Shown here in pieces: positions 27,191-37,726 of a stretch of 64,000 nucleotides of DNA. A program made the position numbers and the translations under genes. Every line of letters begins with the position of its first letter. The stretch's first letter is position 1. Below the pieces are notes generated by a model, which was not told the DNA's origin, did not search any database, and saw only the letters and a program-made list of their open reading frames with translations. The DNA comes from Bacteroidota bacterium. GTDB taxonomy: Bacteria; Bacteroidota; Bacteroidia; 2-12-FULL-35-15. The DNA lies in NCBI GenBank assembly GCA_017303895.1, contig JAFLBF010000003.1, forward strand, positions 1 to 64,000. Reading direction: 5' to 3'.

Positions 27191-27215
27191 GCATCGGGTT
27201 CATTGAACCCGGTGC
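27191..27215 (+). promoter_or_regulatory. Hairpin between rpoB and rpoC
   Basis: GCATCGGGTTC (27191-27201) pairs with GAACCCGGTGC (27205-27215; one G-U), loop ATT. It is an 11-bp stem without a U tract, 13 nt after the rpoB stop, so processing or stabilisation is more likely than termination. Confidence 0.7.
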
Positions 27216-27253
27216 CTAAAAATTGCATTTAACTTTTTAAACTAAATTATACA

Positions 27254-30200
27254 ATGGCTTTTAAAAGAGATAACAAACTAAAAAGTAATTTCTCGAAAAT
27301 TACCATCAGCCTTGCGTCACCGGAAGCAATTTTGGAACGTTCAAGTGGTGAAGTAGTAAAGCCCGAAACCATTAACTATAGAACTTACAAACCAGAGATG
27401 GGTGGTTTGTTCTGTGAAAGAATTTTTGGTCCGGTTAAAGATTGGGAGTGTGCTTGCGGTAAATACAAACGTATCCGTTACAAAGGAATTGTTTGCGACC
27501 GTTGTGGTGTTGAAGTAACTGAAAAGAAAGTACGTAGAGAGCGTATGGGACACATCAACTTAGTTGTTCCTGTTGCGCATATCTGGTACTTCAAATCATT
27601 GCCAAATAAAATTGGTTACCTTTTAGGTTTACCAACTAAAAAATTAGATATGATCATTTACTACGAGCGTTATGTAGTAGTAAATGCAGGTGTGAAAGCT
27701 GCTGACGGAATCAACTACCTTGATTTCTTATCAGAAGAAGAATACTTGAACATCTTAGAAACATTACCAAAAGACAATCAATACCTGGATGATAGCGATC
27801 CGAATAAATTCATCGCTAAAATGGGGGCAGAAGCATTGGTTGCTTTATTGAGCCGTGTTGATCTGGATGGTTTATCATTCGACTTACGTCACAAAGCAAA
27901 TACTGAAACTTCTCAGCAACGTAAAAATGAGGCATTAAAACGCTTACAAGTTGTTGAAAGCTTCCGTCATGCTAATCAGAATGTAGAGAATAAACCTGAG
28001 TGGATGATCGTAAAGATCGTTCCGGTTATTCCTCCTGAATTACGTCCACTTGTTCCATTGGATGGTGGTCGTTTTGCTACATCTGACTTGAATGACCTTT
28101 ACAGACGTGTTATTATCCGTAATAACCGTTTGAAGCGTTTGATCGAGATCAAAGCTCCGGAGGTGATCTTGCGTAATGAAAAACGTATGTTGCAAGAGTC
28201 GGTTGACTCATTGTTTGATAACTCACGTAAATCAAATGCAGTTAAAACTGAATCGAACCGTGCTTTAAAATCATTATCTGATTCATTAAAAGGTAAGCAA
28301 GGTCGTTTCCGTCAAAACTTGTTAGGTAAACGTGTGGATTATTCAGCTCGTTCGGTAATTGTCGTTGGACCTGAATTGAAATTACATGAGTGCGGATTGC
28401 CAAAAGATATGGCAGCAGAATTATTCAAACCATTTATCATCCGTAAGATGATCGAGCGTGGTGTTGTTAAAACTGTAAAATCTGCTAAGAAAATAGTTGA
28501 CAAAAAAGAACCTATCGTTTGGGATATTTTAGAGAACGTATTGAAAGGACATCCGGTTCTTTTGAATCGTGCTCCGACACTTCACAGATTAGGTATCCAG
28601 GCATTCCAACCAAAATTGATCGAAGGAAAAGCGATCCAATTGCACCCATTGACTTGTACTGCGTTTAACGCGGATTTCGATGGTGACCAAATGGCGGTAC
28701 ACGTTCCATTAGGACATGCTGCTATCCTTGAAGCTCAATTGTTGATGCTTGCTTCACATAATATCTTGAACCCTGCTAACGGTGCTCCTGTTGCGGTTCC
28801 TTCTCAAGACATGGTTCTTGGTTTGTACTACATGACCAAGGGTAAAAAATCTACGAAAGAAGAAAAAGTAAAAGGTGAAGGTTTAACATTCTATTCTCCG
28901 GAAGAAACCATTATTGCATACAACGAAAAACGAGTGGATCTACATGCATTCGTTAAAGTTCGTTTGCAAGTGAAAGAAGGAGATAAGTTAGTAAACAAAT
29001 TAATTGAAACGACTGTTGGTCGTATCTTGTTCAATCAAGTAGTACCAAAAGAAGTTGGTTACATCAATGAATTGTTGACTAAAAAATCATTGCGTGATAT
29101 TATCGGAACCATTGTTAAGGAAACAGGTATGGCTAAAACAGCTAAGTTCCTTGATGACATGAAAGGTTTAGGTTATATGAGTGCATTCCGTGGAGGTTTA
29201 TCATTTAACTTAGGGGACGTTATCGTTCCTGAGGACAAAGATAAAATGATCGCTGATGCCAACGCGCAAGTGGATGAGGTAGTGACCAACTATAACATGG
29301 GTTTCATTACCAACAACGAACGTTACAATCAGATCATCGATATCTGGACACATACTAACTCTCGCATCACTGCGAAAGTATTGAAAACATTAACTGAAGA
29401 TCGTCAAGGATTCAACCCTGTTTACATGATGTTGGATTCCGGAGCCCGTGGTTCTAAAGAGCAGATCCGTCAGTTAGGTGGTATGCGTGGATTGATGGCG
29501 AAACCGCAAAAAGGTGCAGGTGGTGGAGAGATCATCGAGAACCCGATCATCTCTAACTTTAAAGAGGGATTATCGATCTTGGAGTATTTCATCTCTACTC
29601 ACGGTGCTCGTAAAGGTCTTGCCGATACTGCGTTAAAAACTGCCGATGCTGGTTACTTAACACGTAGGTTAGTTGACGTTGCTCAAGACGTGATCATCAC
29701 GATCGAAGATTGTGGTACATTGCGTGGATTGGTTGCAACAGCATTGAAGAAAAATGATGAAGTTGTTGAATCGTTATATGACCGTATCTTAGGACGTACT
29801 ACTGTACACGATGTATATCATCCATTAACAGGTGATTTGATCATCGGTGCTGGTGAAGAGGTTACTGAAGATTACGCGAAGAAAATTGCTGATTCTCCAA
29901 TCGAAGCAGTTGAGATCCGTTCGGTATTAACTTGCGAAAGCAAGAACGGTGTTTGTTCAAAATGTTACGGACGTAACCTTGCAACAGGCCGTATGGTTCA
30001 ACGTGGTGAGGCTGTAGGTGTTATCGCTGCACAGTCAATCGGTGAGCCGGGTACACAGTTAACGCTTCGTACATTCCACGTGGGTGGTACAGCGTCTAAC
30101 ATTGCTGCTGCTTCTAAATTAGAATCTAAATACGATGGTATCATCGAAATAGATGAATTAAAAACTGTAAAACGTAAGAACCCTGATGGTGAAACTGTTG

Positions 30201-31543
30201 ATGTAGTGATCGGACGTTCTGCTGAGATGCGTATCATCGATGCAAACACGCGTATCGTATTAACTACTGGTAACATCCCTTACGGTTCTCAAGTATATGT
30301 GAAACCAAATGCGAAGATCAAAAAAGGTGACTTGATCTGTGATTGGGATCCATATAATGCGGTTATCGTTTCTGAGTTTGGTGGTAAGATCGAATTCGAA
30401 AATATCGAAGAAGGTGTTACATACCGCGAAGAGTCTGACGAACAAACAGGCTTTAAAGAAAAAGTTATTGTTGAAAGTCGTGATAAGAGCAAAAACCCCG
30501 CTATCCGTATCATCGCTAATAAAGAAGTATTACGTACATACAACATTCCGGTTGGTGCTCACGTAATTGTGAATGATAATGCGAAGATCGAAGCTGGTCA
30601 AATATTAGTTAAGATTCCACGTGCTACAGGTAAAACTGGGGATATCACGGGTGGTTTACCTCGAGTAACAGAGTTGTTCGAGGCTCGTAACCCGTCTAAC
30701 CCTGCTGTTGTATCTGAGATCGATGGTGTTGTGTCATTTGGTAAGATCAAACGTGGTAACCGTGAGGTACATGTTGAATCACGTACAGGTGATAAGAAAA
30801 CATACTTGGTTCCATTGTCTAAGCATATCTTAGTTCAGGAGAACGACTTTATCAAAGCTGGTGAGCCATTGTCAGATGGTGCTATCACTCCAAGTGATAT
30901 CCTTGCTATCAAAGGTCCAACTGCTGTTCAAGAGTACTTGGTTAACGAGGTTCAAGAGGTGTACCGTTTACAAGGTGTGAAGATCAATGACAAGCACTTT
31001 GAAGTAATTGTACGTCAAATGATGCGTAAAGTGGAGATCATGGAATCCGGTGATACAATTTTCCTTGAAAAACAATTGATCAACAAATCAGAGTTCATGG
31101 AAGAGAACGATAAATTGTACGCTAAAGTAGTGATCATCGATGCAGGTGACTCTACATTATACAAAGCCGGACAAATTATCAGTGCACGTAAATTACGTGA
31201 TGAGAACTCATCATTGAAACGCAGAGATATGAAATTGATCGAAGCGCGTGAGGCTGTTCCTGCTACATCTACTCAGATATTGCAAGGTATCACTCGTGCT
31301 TCATTGCAAACTAATAGCTTCATGAGTGCTGCATCGTTCCAGGAAACGACTAAAGTATTGAACGAAGCTGCTGTAAGCGGTAAGATCGATGATCTATCAG
31401 GATTGAAAGAAAACGTTATCGTTGGACACTTGATCCCTGCAGGTACCGGCTTAAGAGCTTACGATAAGATGATCGTTGGTTCTCAAGAAGAGTACGATAG
31501 ATTGATGGCTTCTAAACGTGAAGCAATGGAAGAAGAAGCGTAA
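27254..31543 (+). CDS. rpoC: DNA-directed RNA polymerase beta' subunit
   Basis: 1429 residues, full length. The N-terminal zinc-binding cluster '[20 protein letters not shown]' is near residue 66. The catalytic NADFDGD is at 472-478 (Asp474, Asp476, Asp478 hold Mg). The second zinc site is '[13 protein letters not shown]'. The bridge-helix/trigger-loop segment '[18 protein letters not shown]' is intact. It ends the operon at a strong terminator. Confidence 0.99.
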   Translation: MAFKRDNKLKSNFSKITISLASPEAILERSSGEVVKPETINYRTYKPEMGGLFCERIFGPVKDWECACGKYKRIRYKGIVCDRCGVEVTEKKVRRERMGHINLVVPVAHIWYFKSLPNKIGYLLGLPTKKLDMIIYYERYVVVNAGVKAADGINYLDFLSEEEYLNILETLPKDNQYLDDSDPNKFIAKMGAEALVALLSRVDLDGLSFDLRHKANTETSQQRKNEALKRLQVVESFRHANQNVENKPEWMIVKIVPVIPPELRPLVPLDGGRFATSDLNDLYRRVIIRNNRLKRLIEIKAPEVILRNEKRMLQESVDSLFDNSRKSNAVKTESNRALKSLSDSLKGKQGRFRQNLLGKRVDYSARSVIVVGPELKLHECGLPKDMAAELFKPFIIRKMIERGVVKTVKSAKKIVDKKEPIVWDILENVLKGHPVLLNRAPTLHRLGIQAFQPKLIEGKAIQLHPLTCTAFNADFDGDQMAVHVPLGHAAILEAQLLMLASHNILNPANGAPVAVPSQDMVLGLYYMTKGKKSTKEEKVKGEGLTFYSPEETIIAYNEKRVDLHAFVKVRLQVKEGDKLVNKLIETTVGRILFNQVVPKEVGYINELLTKKSLRDIIGTIVKETGMAKTAKFLDDMKGLGYMSAFRGGLSFNLGDVIVPEDKDKMIADANAQVDEVVTNYNMGFITNNERYNQIIDIWTHTNSRITAKVLKTLTEDRQGFNPVYMMLDSGARGSKEQIRQLGGMRGLMAKPQKGAGGGEIIENPIISNFKEGLSILEYFISTHGARKGLADTALKTADAGYLTRRLVDVAQDVIITIEDCGTLRGLVATALKKNDEVVESLYDRILGRTTVHDVYHPLTGDLIIGAGEEVTEDYAKKIADSPIEAVEIRSVLTCESKNGVCSKCYGRNLATGRMVQRGEAVGVIAAQSIGEPGTQLTLRTFHVGGTASNIAAASKLESKYDGIIEIDELKTVKRKNPDGETVDVVIGRSAEMRIIDANTRIVLTTGNIPYGSQVYVKPNAKIKKGDLICDWDPYNAVIVSEFGGKIEFENIEEGVTYREESDEQTGFKEKVIVESRDKSKNPAIRIIANKEVLRTYNIPVGAHVIVNDNAKIEAGQILVKIPRATGKTGDITGGLPRVTELFEARNPSNPAVVSEIDGVVSFGKIKRGNREVHVESRTGDKKTYLVPLSKHILVQENDFIKAGEPLSDGAITPSDILAIKGPTAVQEYLVNEVQEVYRLQGVKINDKHFEVIVRQMMRKVEIMESGDTIFLEKQLINKSEFMEENDKLYAKVVIIDAGDSTLYKAGQIISARKLRDENSSLKRRDMKLIEAREAVPATSTQILQGITRASLQTNSFMSAASFQETTKVLNEAAVSGKIDDLSGLKENVIVGHLIPAGTGLRAYDKMIVGSQEEYDRLMASKREAMEEEA

Positions 31544-31563
31544 TAATTCGCTATTCGAAATAT

Positions 31564-31601
31564 AAAGAGGGATAAACAATTTTGTTTATCCCTCTTTTTT
31601 T
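31564..31601 (+). terminator. Terminator of the rpl-rpo operon
   Basis: A perfect 15-bp stem (31564-31578 with 31583-31597) with a 4-nt loop is followed by a T run. It lies 20 nt after the rpoC stop. Confidence 0.92.
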
Positions 31602-31652
31602 GCAATAAAAAATCATATTACAAGTTTTTCTGTTTATCCGTATCTTTATAAT

Positions 31653-33386
31653 ATGCGTTTTCGATGGAGTATCATTATAATTCTTGCTGTTCTAAGTCTC
31701 TCCGGCTTTGCTCAGTCTGTTTATACCCTGGAGATACACTCCGTAAACGATCCTTCGCTGCTGAAAAAGATCGAATACAAAAAAAGTTTTTTAACTAAGA
31801 ACGATCGCGATAAAGAATTACAAAAAGTATTGTTACGTTGCTATGACAATGCCTATCTGGCTGCTAATTACGATAGTATTTTTAACGATTCACTTACACA
31901 AATAGCTTATCTGAATTTCGATAAGCAATATAAATGGGCGTATCTCAAGCATGGTAATGTGGATGAAGGCGTTTTGAGCGAGATCGGTTTTAGAGAGCGT
32001 CTATACAGCAATAAGCCTGTTTCATTCAAAGATGTAAAGCGTGTACAGGAAAAGCTCATTACGTATTATGAAAACAATGGATTTCCTTTTGCTTCTGTAA
32101 AGCTTGATAGTCTTGAGATACAGGATGATAAGTTTTCTGCGCAATTGTATTTGCAAAAAAATCAGGAACAAAAGATCGACAGTATCATCATCAACGGAAA
32201 TGCTAAGATCACTCCCGTGTATATTTACAATTACATTGGCGTAAAACCCGGAGCAAGATACAATGAGTCGCAATTAAAGAAGATCAATAACAGGATCGCA
32301 GAGTTACCTTTCTTACGATCTACGAAGCCTTCCACCGTTGTTTTTTCGGAGAAATATAACAAGCTTGTTCTGAATATCGAAAAGAAAAGAGCCAGTCAGT
32401 TTGATGGGATTTTAGGTTTGTTACCCGACAATAAGACCGGAAAGATCCTATTTACGGGCGATGTGCGTTTGAAATTGCAAAATGGTTTGGGCAGAGGAGA
32501 GTTGATCGATCTGAACTGGAGAAAGATGCAAACGCAAACACAAGATCTGAAATTACGTTTAGTGTATCCCTTTCTTTTTAAAACACCATTCGGACTCGAT
32601 TATAATTTTAAATTGTATAAAAAGGACACCACTTTCATTGATGTTTTTCAGAATATAGGTGTGCAATATCTTTTTATCGGAGGGAATTATTTCAAAGTAT
32701 TTTATACCAACAAAACCTCCAATTTGCTTTCTACAAAAGGATTGGAGTTTATTACCACTTTGCCGGCTTATGCCGATGTACAAACCAATATGTACGGTAT
32801 TGGATTTAAATTCGAACGGTTGGATTATCGTTTGAATCCACGCAAAGGCTTTTATTTATTGATGAATGCGAGTGCCGGTACAAAAAAAATAAAACGGAAT
32901 GCAAAGGTCAATCAAGAAGTGTATGATAAAATAACATTGAACTCTACACAATATAATGGTGAATTAGAGGCTGTTCTTTTTATCCCATTGGGTGGAAGAA
33001 GTACGGTAAAAGTGTCCGACCAAGCAGGTTTTGTGAATGGAGAAAATACGTTTCAGAATGAATTGTTAAGGATAGGCGGCCTAAAAACATTGAGAGGATT
33101 TGATGAAGAATCGATCTTTACTTCGGCATATTCCATCTTTACCTTGGAATACCGTTTCCTATTAGAACAGAATTCTTATTTGTATTTGTTTGGTGATGGT
33201 GCCTGGTATGAGAATAACAATGTGCAGCAATATGTCACCGATACCCCCATCGGCTTTGGTGCAGGTATTAGTTTTGAAACAAAAGCGGGTATCTTCTCCA
33301 TTAATTATGCCTTAGGAAAACAGTTCAACAATCCTATTCAGCTTCGAAGCGGTAAGATCCATTTCGGGATAGTGAATTATTTTTAG
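31653..33386 (+). CDS. Omp85 (BamA/TamA-like) outer-membrane protein
   Basis: 577 residues. Residues 1-21 are a signal peptide (ending SGFAQS). Residues about 75-245 contain POTRA-like repeats ('GVLSEIGFRERLYSNKPVSFKDVKRVQEKLITYYENNGFPF', then 'IIINGNAKITPVYIYNYIGVKPG'). The rest is a beta-barrel of the surface-antigen/D15 type with 'LGRGELIDLNW', 'LLRIGGLKTLRGFDEESIF' (the RGF barrel motif) and a C-terminal 'HFGIVNYF' ending in aromatic Phe. It is too short for BamA (about 800), so it is more like TamA or a lipoprotein/adhesin translocator. Cargo unknown. Confidence 0.85.
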   Translation: MRFRWSIIIILAVLSLSGFAQSVYTLEIHSVNDPSLLKKIEYKKSFLTKNDRDKELQKVLLRCYDNAYLAANYDSIFNDSLTQIAYLNFDKQYKWAYLKHGNVDEGVLSEIGFRERLYSNKPVSFKDVKRVQEKLITYYENNGFPFASVKLDSLEIQDDKFSAQLYLQKNQEQKIDSIIINGNAKITPVYIYNYIGVKPGARYNESQLKKINNRIAELPFLRSTKPSTVVFSEKYNKLVLNIEKKRASQFDGILGLLPDNKTGKILFTGDVRLKLQNGLGRGELIDLNWRKMQTQTQDLKLRLVYPFLFKTPFGLDYNFKLYKKDTTFIDVFQNIGVQYLFIGGNYFKVFYTNKTSNLLSTKGLEFITTLPAYADVQTNMYGIGFKFERLDYRLNPRKGFYLLMNASAGTKKIKRNAKVNQEVYDKITLNSTQYNGELEAVLFIPLGGRSTVKVSDQAGFVNGENTFQNELLRIGGLKTLRGFDEESIFTSAYSIFTLEYRFLLEQNSYLYLFGDGAWYENNNVQQYVTDTPIGFGAGISFETKAGIFSINYALGKQFNNPIQLRSGKIHFGIVNYF

Positions 33387-33411
33387 TAAATTGTAGTACA
33401 ATCCCTACATT

Positions 33412-34191
33412 ATGAAAAACAAAATTCTTCTTTCGGTAATTGTGGTTCTCGTTTACTTGCTTTGTAAGAATATAAAATATTTTTACGGATATGTAGTGTT
33501 TGGTCCTGAAGCATGGAATCTATTGGATCACAATATGGCCATTACATTGGTCAATTATTCACAAATGCTGATCATGCTCGTTACTGCATGGCTTCTATTT
33601 AGGAATAAAGCCGTGGAAGCACTTGGATTGCATACCGGCTTCCTGGAGGGTCTTATAAAAGCATTTTTATTCACCTTGCCCATGTTCATCGGTTATGCAT
33701 TCTTGTTTGATTTTAAATTCGATTATTCCTTATCTGCATTTCATCGCTATATGATCCTAGCCGGTTTTTTTGAAGAATTTGCCTACCGTGCATTTTTATT
33801 CGGTCTGCTTTTTTTCTTTGCAGGATGGGGTTTTGTGTCAGCTGCTTTGATCGCATCTGTATTTTTTGGAATGGGGCATTTGTATCAGGCGAATGATGTA
33901 CAAGGTGCTATTGCTGTTTTTCTTTTCACTGCATTGGGGAGTGCAGGTTTCGCCTGGTTTTATCTAGCATGGAAGAATATTTGGATGGTAGCCTTTTTGC
34001 ATGGATTTATGGATGCTGCCTGGGGAATGGTAAATGTACAAGATAATGTAACGGGTAGTTTATGGGTAAATATTTTCCGTTTTACCACTTTAGGCCTGGC
34101 GATCTATTTCTCAGTCAAAAAAGCGAAAGCAGAAAATAACTATTCGATGAAAGGTCGTTGGTGGCGCAATACAGACGCCCGCATTCTCTAA
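33412..34191 (+). CDS. CPBP-family intramembrane metalloprotease
   Basis: 259 residues with about seven or eight membrane segments. The CAAX-protease/bacteriocin-processing (ABI) motifs are complete: EEFAYR (EExxxR, near residue 120), FFGMGHL and HGFMDAAWG. Members cleave peptides inside the membrane or confer bacteriocin self-immunity. No bacteriocin or prenyl-protein gene is nearby, so the substrate is unknown. It follows the Omp85 gene by 25 bp and may share its transcript. Confidence 0.87.
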   Translation: MKNKILLSVIVVLVYLLCKNIKYFYGYVVFGPEAWNLLDHNMAITLVNYSQMLIMLVTAWLLFRNKAVEALGLHTGFLEGLIKAFLFTLPMFIGYAFLFDFKFDYSLSAFHRYMILAGFFEEFAYRAFLFGLLFFFAGWGFVSAALIASVFFGMGHLYQANDVQGAIAVFLFTALGSAGFAWFYLAWKNIWMVAFLHGFMDAAWGMVNVQDNVTGSLWVNIFRFTTLGLAIYFSVKKAKAENNYSMKGRWWRNTDARIL

Positions 34192-34247
34192 ATTCTATCT
34201 TTAGAATCACAAATAAAATCCGTAAATTAGCCTTTCATTTTTAAGGT

Positions 34248-35672
34248 ATGGAGCTTTTGTATTTGATCATCGGAATTCTTATTGGTGCTGCTATCATGTA
34301 TTTCTTCTTGAAATCAAAAAATGATGCCGGTGCCGATACTTCTGCACTCGATTCGAGAATTGTAGAACTCGACAAACAAAAAGCTGTGTTAGAATCGAAA
34401 TTAGAGAACGCTCAAAAAGAATACGAGCGTCTGGACTATGATTTTAAAACTTCCCGAGAGCAACTCATTCACGATTCCACCAAAGAAAAAGAAAAATTAA
34501 ATTCGGAGATCCACCAATTGCGCAACGAACTCAATGGTGCGAATATCCGCATCGAACGTTCGATTGAAGCATTCAAAGCGCAGGAAGATAAATACACTAC
34601 TTTAAAAGCGGAGTTGGAGAATGTACACAAGAAATATTCTACCGAGTTTGAAAATATTGCGAATAAGATCCTGGAAGAAAAGTCAACTAAATTTACCGAA
34701 CAGAATAAGAACAATCTGGATGTGATCCTGAATCCATTAAAGGAAAAGATCAAGGATTTTGAAGAGAAGGTGGATAAAGCTTATAAAGCGGAATCGGCTG
34801 AACGTATCACCTTAAAAGCAGAGATCAAAAATCTGATCGACCTGAACAAGCAAGTGAGTGAAGAAGCCAATAACCTTGCAAAAGCTTTAAAAGGCGATAA
34901 TAAAAAACAAGGTAATTGGGGAGAGGTGATATTGGAGAAAGTACTGGAGCGTTCCGGACTGGTAAAAGATCAGGAATACCGTACACAGTTCAGTACCAGC
35001 AACGATGAAGGTAAACGGATTCAACCCGATGTGGTGATTATGTTGCCTGATAGTAAACACATTGTAGTCGATTCAAAAGTTTCTTTGATAGCGTATGAAG
35101 CTTTTGTAAATGCCGATACAGATGAAGATCGTGACCGTTATGTAAAAGAACACATTGCATCGGTACGCAACCATGTGAAATTATTGAGCGAAAAAAATTA
35201 TCCTACTTCACCTGATTTTAACACCCCTGATTTTGTTCTTCTTTTTATTCCAATTGAATCATCATTCAGTGTGGCGGTGCAGGCCGATCAGGATCTGTTC
35301 AGTTATGCATGGGATAAAAAGATCGTGATCGTGAGTCCGTCAACCTTATTGGCAACATTACGTACCATTGCATCCATATGGAAACAGGAACGTCAAACTA
35401 AAAATGCGATTGAGATCGCGAAACAAAGTGGTGCTTTGTATGATAAGTTCGTTGGCTTTCTGGAAGATATGGACAAGATCGGAAAGAGTATCGAAACATC
35501 GCGTGGTGCTTATGATGCTGCCATGAATAAATTAAAGACCGGTTCGGGCAATTTGGTGAAACGTGCTTTGGATATCGAAAAGCTGGGTGCTAAAACCACC
35601 AAGCAGATCTCTTCTAAATTTATGGACTCGGATGATTCCCTTTCATTAACCGATAATACTTCTGCTGAATGA
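34248..35672 (+). CDS. rmuC: DNA recombination protein RmuC
   Basis: 474 residues. One N-terminal membrane helix (LLYLIIGILIGAAIMYFFL) leads to a long coiled coil (about 30-215). The RmuC nuclease-like domain follows: 'KQGNWGEVILEKVLERSGL', 'IQPDVVIMLPDSKHIVVDSKVSL', 'FVLLFIPIESSFSVAV' and 'KIVIVSPSTLLATLRTIA'. RmuC limits recombination between inverted repeats in E. coli. Its TGA overlaps the ATG of the next gene (ATGA), so they are translationally coupled. Confidence 0.94.
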   Translation: MELLYLIIGILIGAAIMYFFLKSKNDAGADTSALDSRIVELDKQKAVLESKLENAQKEYERLDYDFKTSREQLIHDSTKEKEKLNSEIHQLRNELNGANIRIERSIEAFKAQEDKYTTLKAELENVHKKYSTEFENIANKILEEKSTKFTEQNKNNLDVILNPLKEKIKDFEEKVDKAYKAESAERITLKAEIKNLIDLNKQVSEEANNLAKALKGDNKKQGNWGEVILEKVLERSGLVKDQEYRTQFSTSNDEGKRIQPDVVIMLPDSKHIVVDSKVSLIAYEAFVNADTDEDRDRYVKEHIASVRNHVKLLSEKNYPTSPDFNTPDFVLLFIPIESSFSVAVQADQDLFSYAWDKKIVIVSPSTLLATLRTIASIWKQERQTKNAIEIAKQSGALYDKFVGFLEDMDKIGKSIETSRGAYDAAMNKLKTGSGNLVKRALDIEKLGAKTTKQISSKFMDSDDSLSLTDNTSAE

Positions 35673-36940
35673 AAAAGTTGATCGTGTTATTTGTTGTCTT
35701 GGTGATCGCTGCTTGTACAAGCAGCACAAGAACTTCTTCATCGGGCAGTACGGCCAAAACAAATAACTACAAGCGGGAGAGCAATGCCATGCGCCCTGCC
35801 TTTATGATCTATCATTCAAGTGATACCATCTCCGAATTGCATTTTAAAATTGCCAGCAAAGAATTATTGTACATGCGTCCCGATGCTATCAATTTTTCAT
35901 CGAATGTCTTGATTTCCTATAAACTTGTAAATAATTATGAATCGAAAGAGATCCTCGATAGTGGGTCGGTGCGCCTGGTAGATAGCAATAATGAAGGACT
36001 TGAAAAATACCTGATCGGAAAAATGAACTTTAAAGCCATTTTCCCGAAGAGCTATTATTTGAGAGTAACAGTAACCGATCTGAACAGAAACAGTTCTTAT
36101 AAAACAACACTTGCTGTGGATAAGGCGAGTATGTTGAGCCGGCAGAATTTTTTGGTGCGCTCAAAACAGGATGAAGCACCTGTCTTTAGAAATTATTTGA
36201 AGCTCGAGGAGCAAGTGCAGATCCAATATCGTATGGCCAGCTCCATGTCATTGTTTGTGCGTTATTATAACAGAACATTTCCGTTAGCTGCACCACCTTT
36301 CTCACTCACCGATCCGCAACCGTTTCAGTACAAAGCCGACAGCACATTTGTTTTGCAATTGTCGGATAAAGGAACCGTTGATTTTACAATGAACAAAGAT
36401 GGTTTTTATCATTTTGTGTTAGATAGTACCAAGCGTGATGGATTAACGCTTTTTCATTTCAATGATGCATTTCCTGAAGTGAAAACGGCTGATGCTATGA
36501 TCACTCCTTTGCGGTACATTACTTCGCGTGAAGAATATACTGCTTTAACTTCCAGTACCAATAAAAAGGCGGATGTAGAAAAATTCTGGTTGGAATGCAC
36601 CGGTAATATGGAAAGAGCCAAAGAGGTGATCCGTAAGTTCTATACACGGGTGAATGATGCCAATGTGCATTTCTCTTCTTATCTGGAAGGCTGGAAAACC
36701 GATAGAGGAATGATCTATCTGATCTACGGATCGCCTAATACGATATACCGCACTGCTAATACAGAGAATTGGATCTATGGTGATGCTTCGAACATTAACT
36801 CGTTACAGTTTATGTTTGTGAGAGTTGATAATCCATTCAGTGATAATGATTTTTCTTTGGAACGTTCCGGAAACTACCGTCAGCAATGGTATATGGCAGT
36901 GGATGTATGGCGTCAGGGAAGAGCGTATTTGCAAGATTAA
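35669..36940 (+). CDS. GWxTD-domain lipoprotein
   Basis: 423 residues. It has a lipoprotein signal (lipobox VIAAC, Cys16), so it is envelope-anchored. The C-terminal GWxTD domain is recognised by 'GWKTDRGMIYLIYGSPNTIY' near residue 350, followed by 'ENWIYG'. The domain is common in Bacteroidota and Acidobacteria, and its function is not established. The middle, from about 40 to 250, is predicted beta-rich with no family I recognise. It overlaps rmuC by 4 bp and is followed 25 bp later by rlmB. Confidence 0.88.
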   Translation: MKKLIVLFVVLVIAACTSSTRTSSSGSTAKTNNYKRESNAMRPAFMIYHSSDTISELHFKIASKELLYMRPDAINFSSNVLISYKLVNNYESKEILDSGSVRLVDSNNEGLEKYLIGKMNFKAIFPKSYYLRVTVTDLNRNSSYKTTLAVDKASMLSRQNFLVRSKQDEAPVFRNYLKLEEQVQIQYRMASSMSLFVRYYNRTFPLAAPPFSLTDPQPFQYKADSTFVLQLSDKGTVDFTMNKDGFYHFVLDSTKRDGLTLFHFNDAFPEVKTADAMITPLRYITSREEYTALTSSTNKKADVEKFWLECTGNMERAKEVIRKFYTRVNDANVHFSSYLEGWKTDRGMIYLIYGSPNTIYRTANTENWIYGDASNINSLQFMFVRVDNPFSDNDFSLERSGNYRQQWYMAVDVWRQGRAYLQD

Positions 36941-36964
36941 TTTTTGCGATTAAAACATAACAAC

Positions 36965-37726
36965 ATGCAAACAAGAAGACAAAAGACGGAGAATGACAAT
37001 ATGATCTTTGGTTTACGACCAATTATCGAAGCATTAAAAGCAGGGAAAGAAATTGATAAACTATTTGTTCAAAATGGTTTGAAGAATGAGTTGTTCGGAG
37101 AGATGATGGGATTGCTCAAAAAGCACAATGTGATCTATCAATATGTGCCGGTTGAAAAACTGAATCGTTTAACGTCAAAGAATCATCAAGGTGTTGTTGG
37201 TTTTATTTCAACGATTGAATACAATAAGATAGATAAAGTTTTACCTATGGTGTTTGAAGCCGGTAAAACACCTTTAATATTGATACTGGATAGAGTAACC
37301 GATGTGCGGAACTTTGGTGCCATTGCACGTACTGCTGAATGTGCGGGTGTGGATGCCATCGTTATTCCTTCGCGTGGAGCAGCACAGATCAATGCGGATG
37401 CAATCAAAACATCTACAGGTGCTTTGCATAAAATTCCGGTGTGCCGTGAAGATAATTTAAAAGAGGTGATCGATTATTTACGTGAAAGCGGATTGCAGGT
37501 AGTGGCTTGTACCGAAAAAACAGAGGAGTTGTATTACGAACCTGATTATACACTTCCGGTTGCTATCATCATGGGATCGGAAGAAGATGGGATCTCTCCT
37601 GAATATTTAAAACGTTGCGGCTCATTGGCAAAAATTCCTTTGTTGGGCGAAATTGGTTCATTGAACGTATCGGTTGCTGCCGGAGTAATTTTATATGAAG
37701 CTGTGAAACAAAGGATGAAAGGGTAA
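36965..37726 (+). CDS. rlmB: 23S rRNA (guanosine-2'-O)-methyltransferase RlmB (TrmH family)
   Basis: 253 residues from ATG 36965; an upstream TTG at 36944 is in frame but lies right after the previous stop. An N-terminal substrate-binding domain (MIFGLRPIIEALKAGKEIDKLFV) precedes a SPOUT methyltransferase domain with 'LILDRVTDVRNFGAIARTAEC', 'IMGSEEDGISPEY' and 'IPLLGEIGSLNVSVAAGVILYE', the knot motifs. RlmB methylates G2251 in the peptidyl-transferase centre. The exact target is inferred from family. Its stop overlaps the next start (TAATG). Confidence 0.92.
   Translation: MQTRRQKTENDNMIFGLRPIIEALKAGKEIDKLFVQNGLKNELFGEMMGLLKKHNVIYQYVPVEKLNRLTSKNHQGVVGFISTIEYNKIDKVLPMVFEAGKTPLILILDRVTDVRNFGAIARTAECAGVDAIVIPSRGAAQINADAIKTSTGALHKIPVCREDNLKEVIDYLRESGLQVVACTEKTEELYYEPDYTLPVAIIMGSEEDGISPEYLKRCGSLAKIPLLGEIGSLNVSVAAGVILYEAVKQRMKG

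Noticed and set aside
33412-34191. CPBP protease as bacteriocin immunity or defence gene
   Set aside because: No bacteriocin precursor, ABC exporter or other defence gene is adjacent, and the neighbours are housekeeping genes.
36944-36964. Upstream TTG start for rlmB (similar extensions at 14551, 52502 and 56918)
   Set aside because: Each adds unconserved residues, and a normal ATG with a family-typical N-terminus follows.
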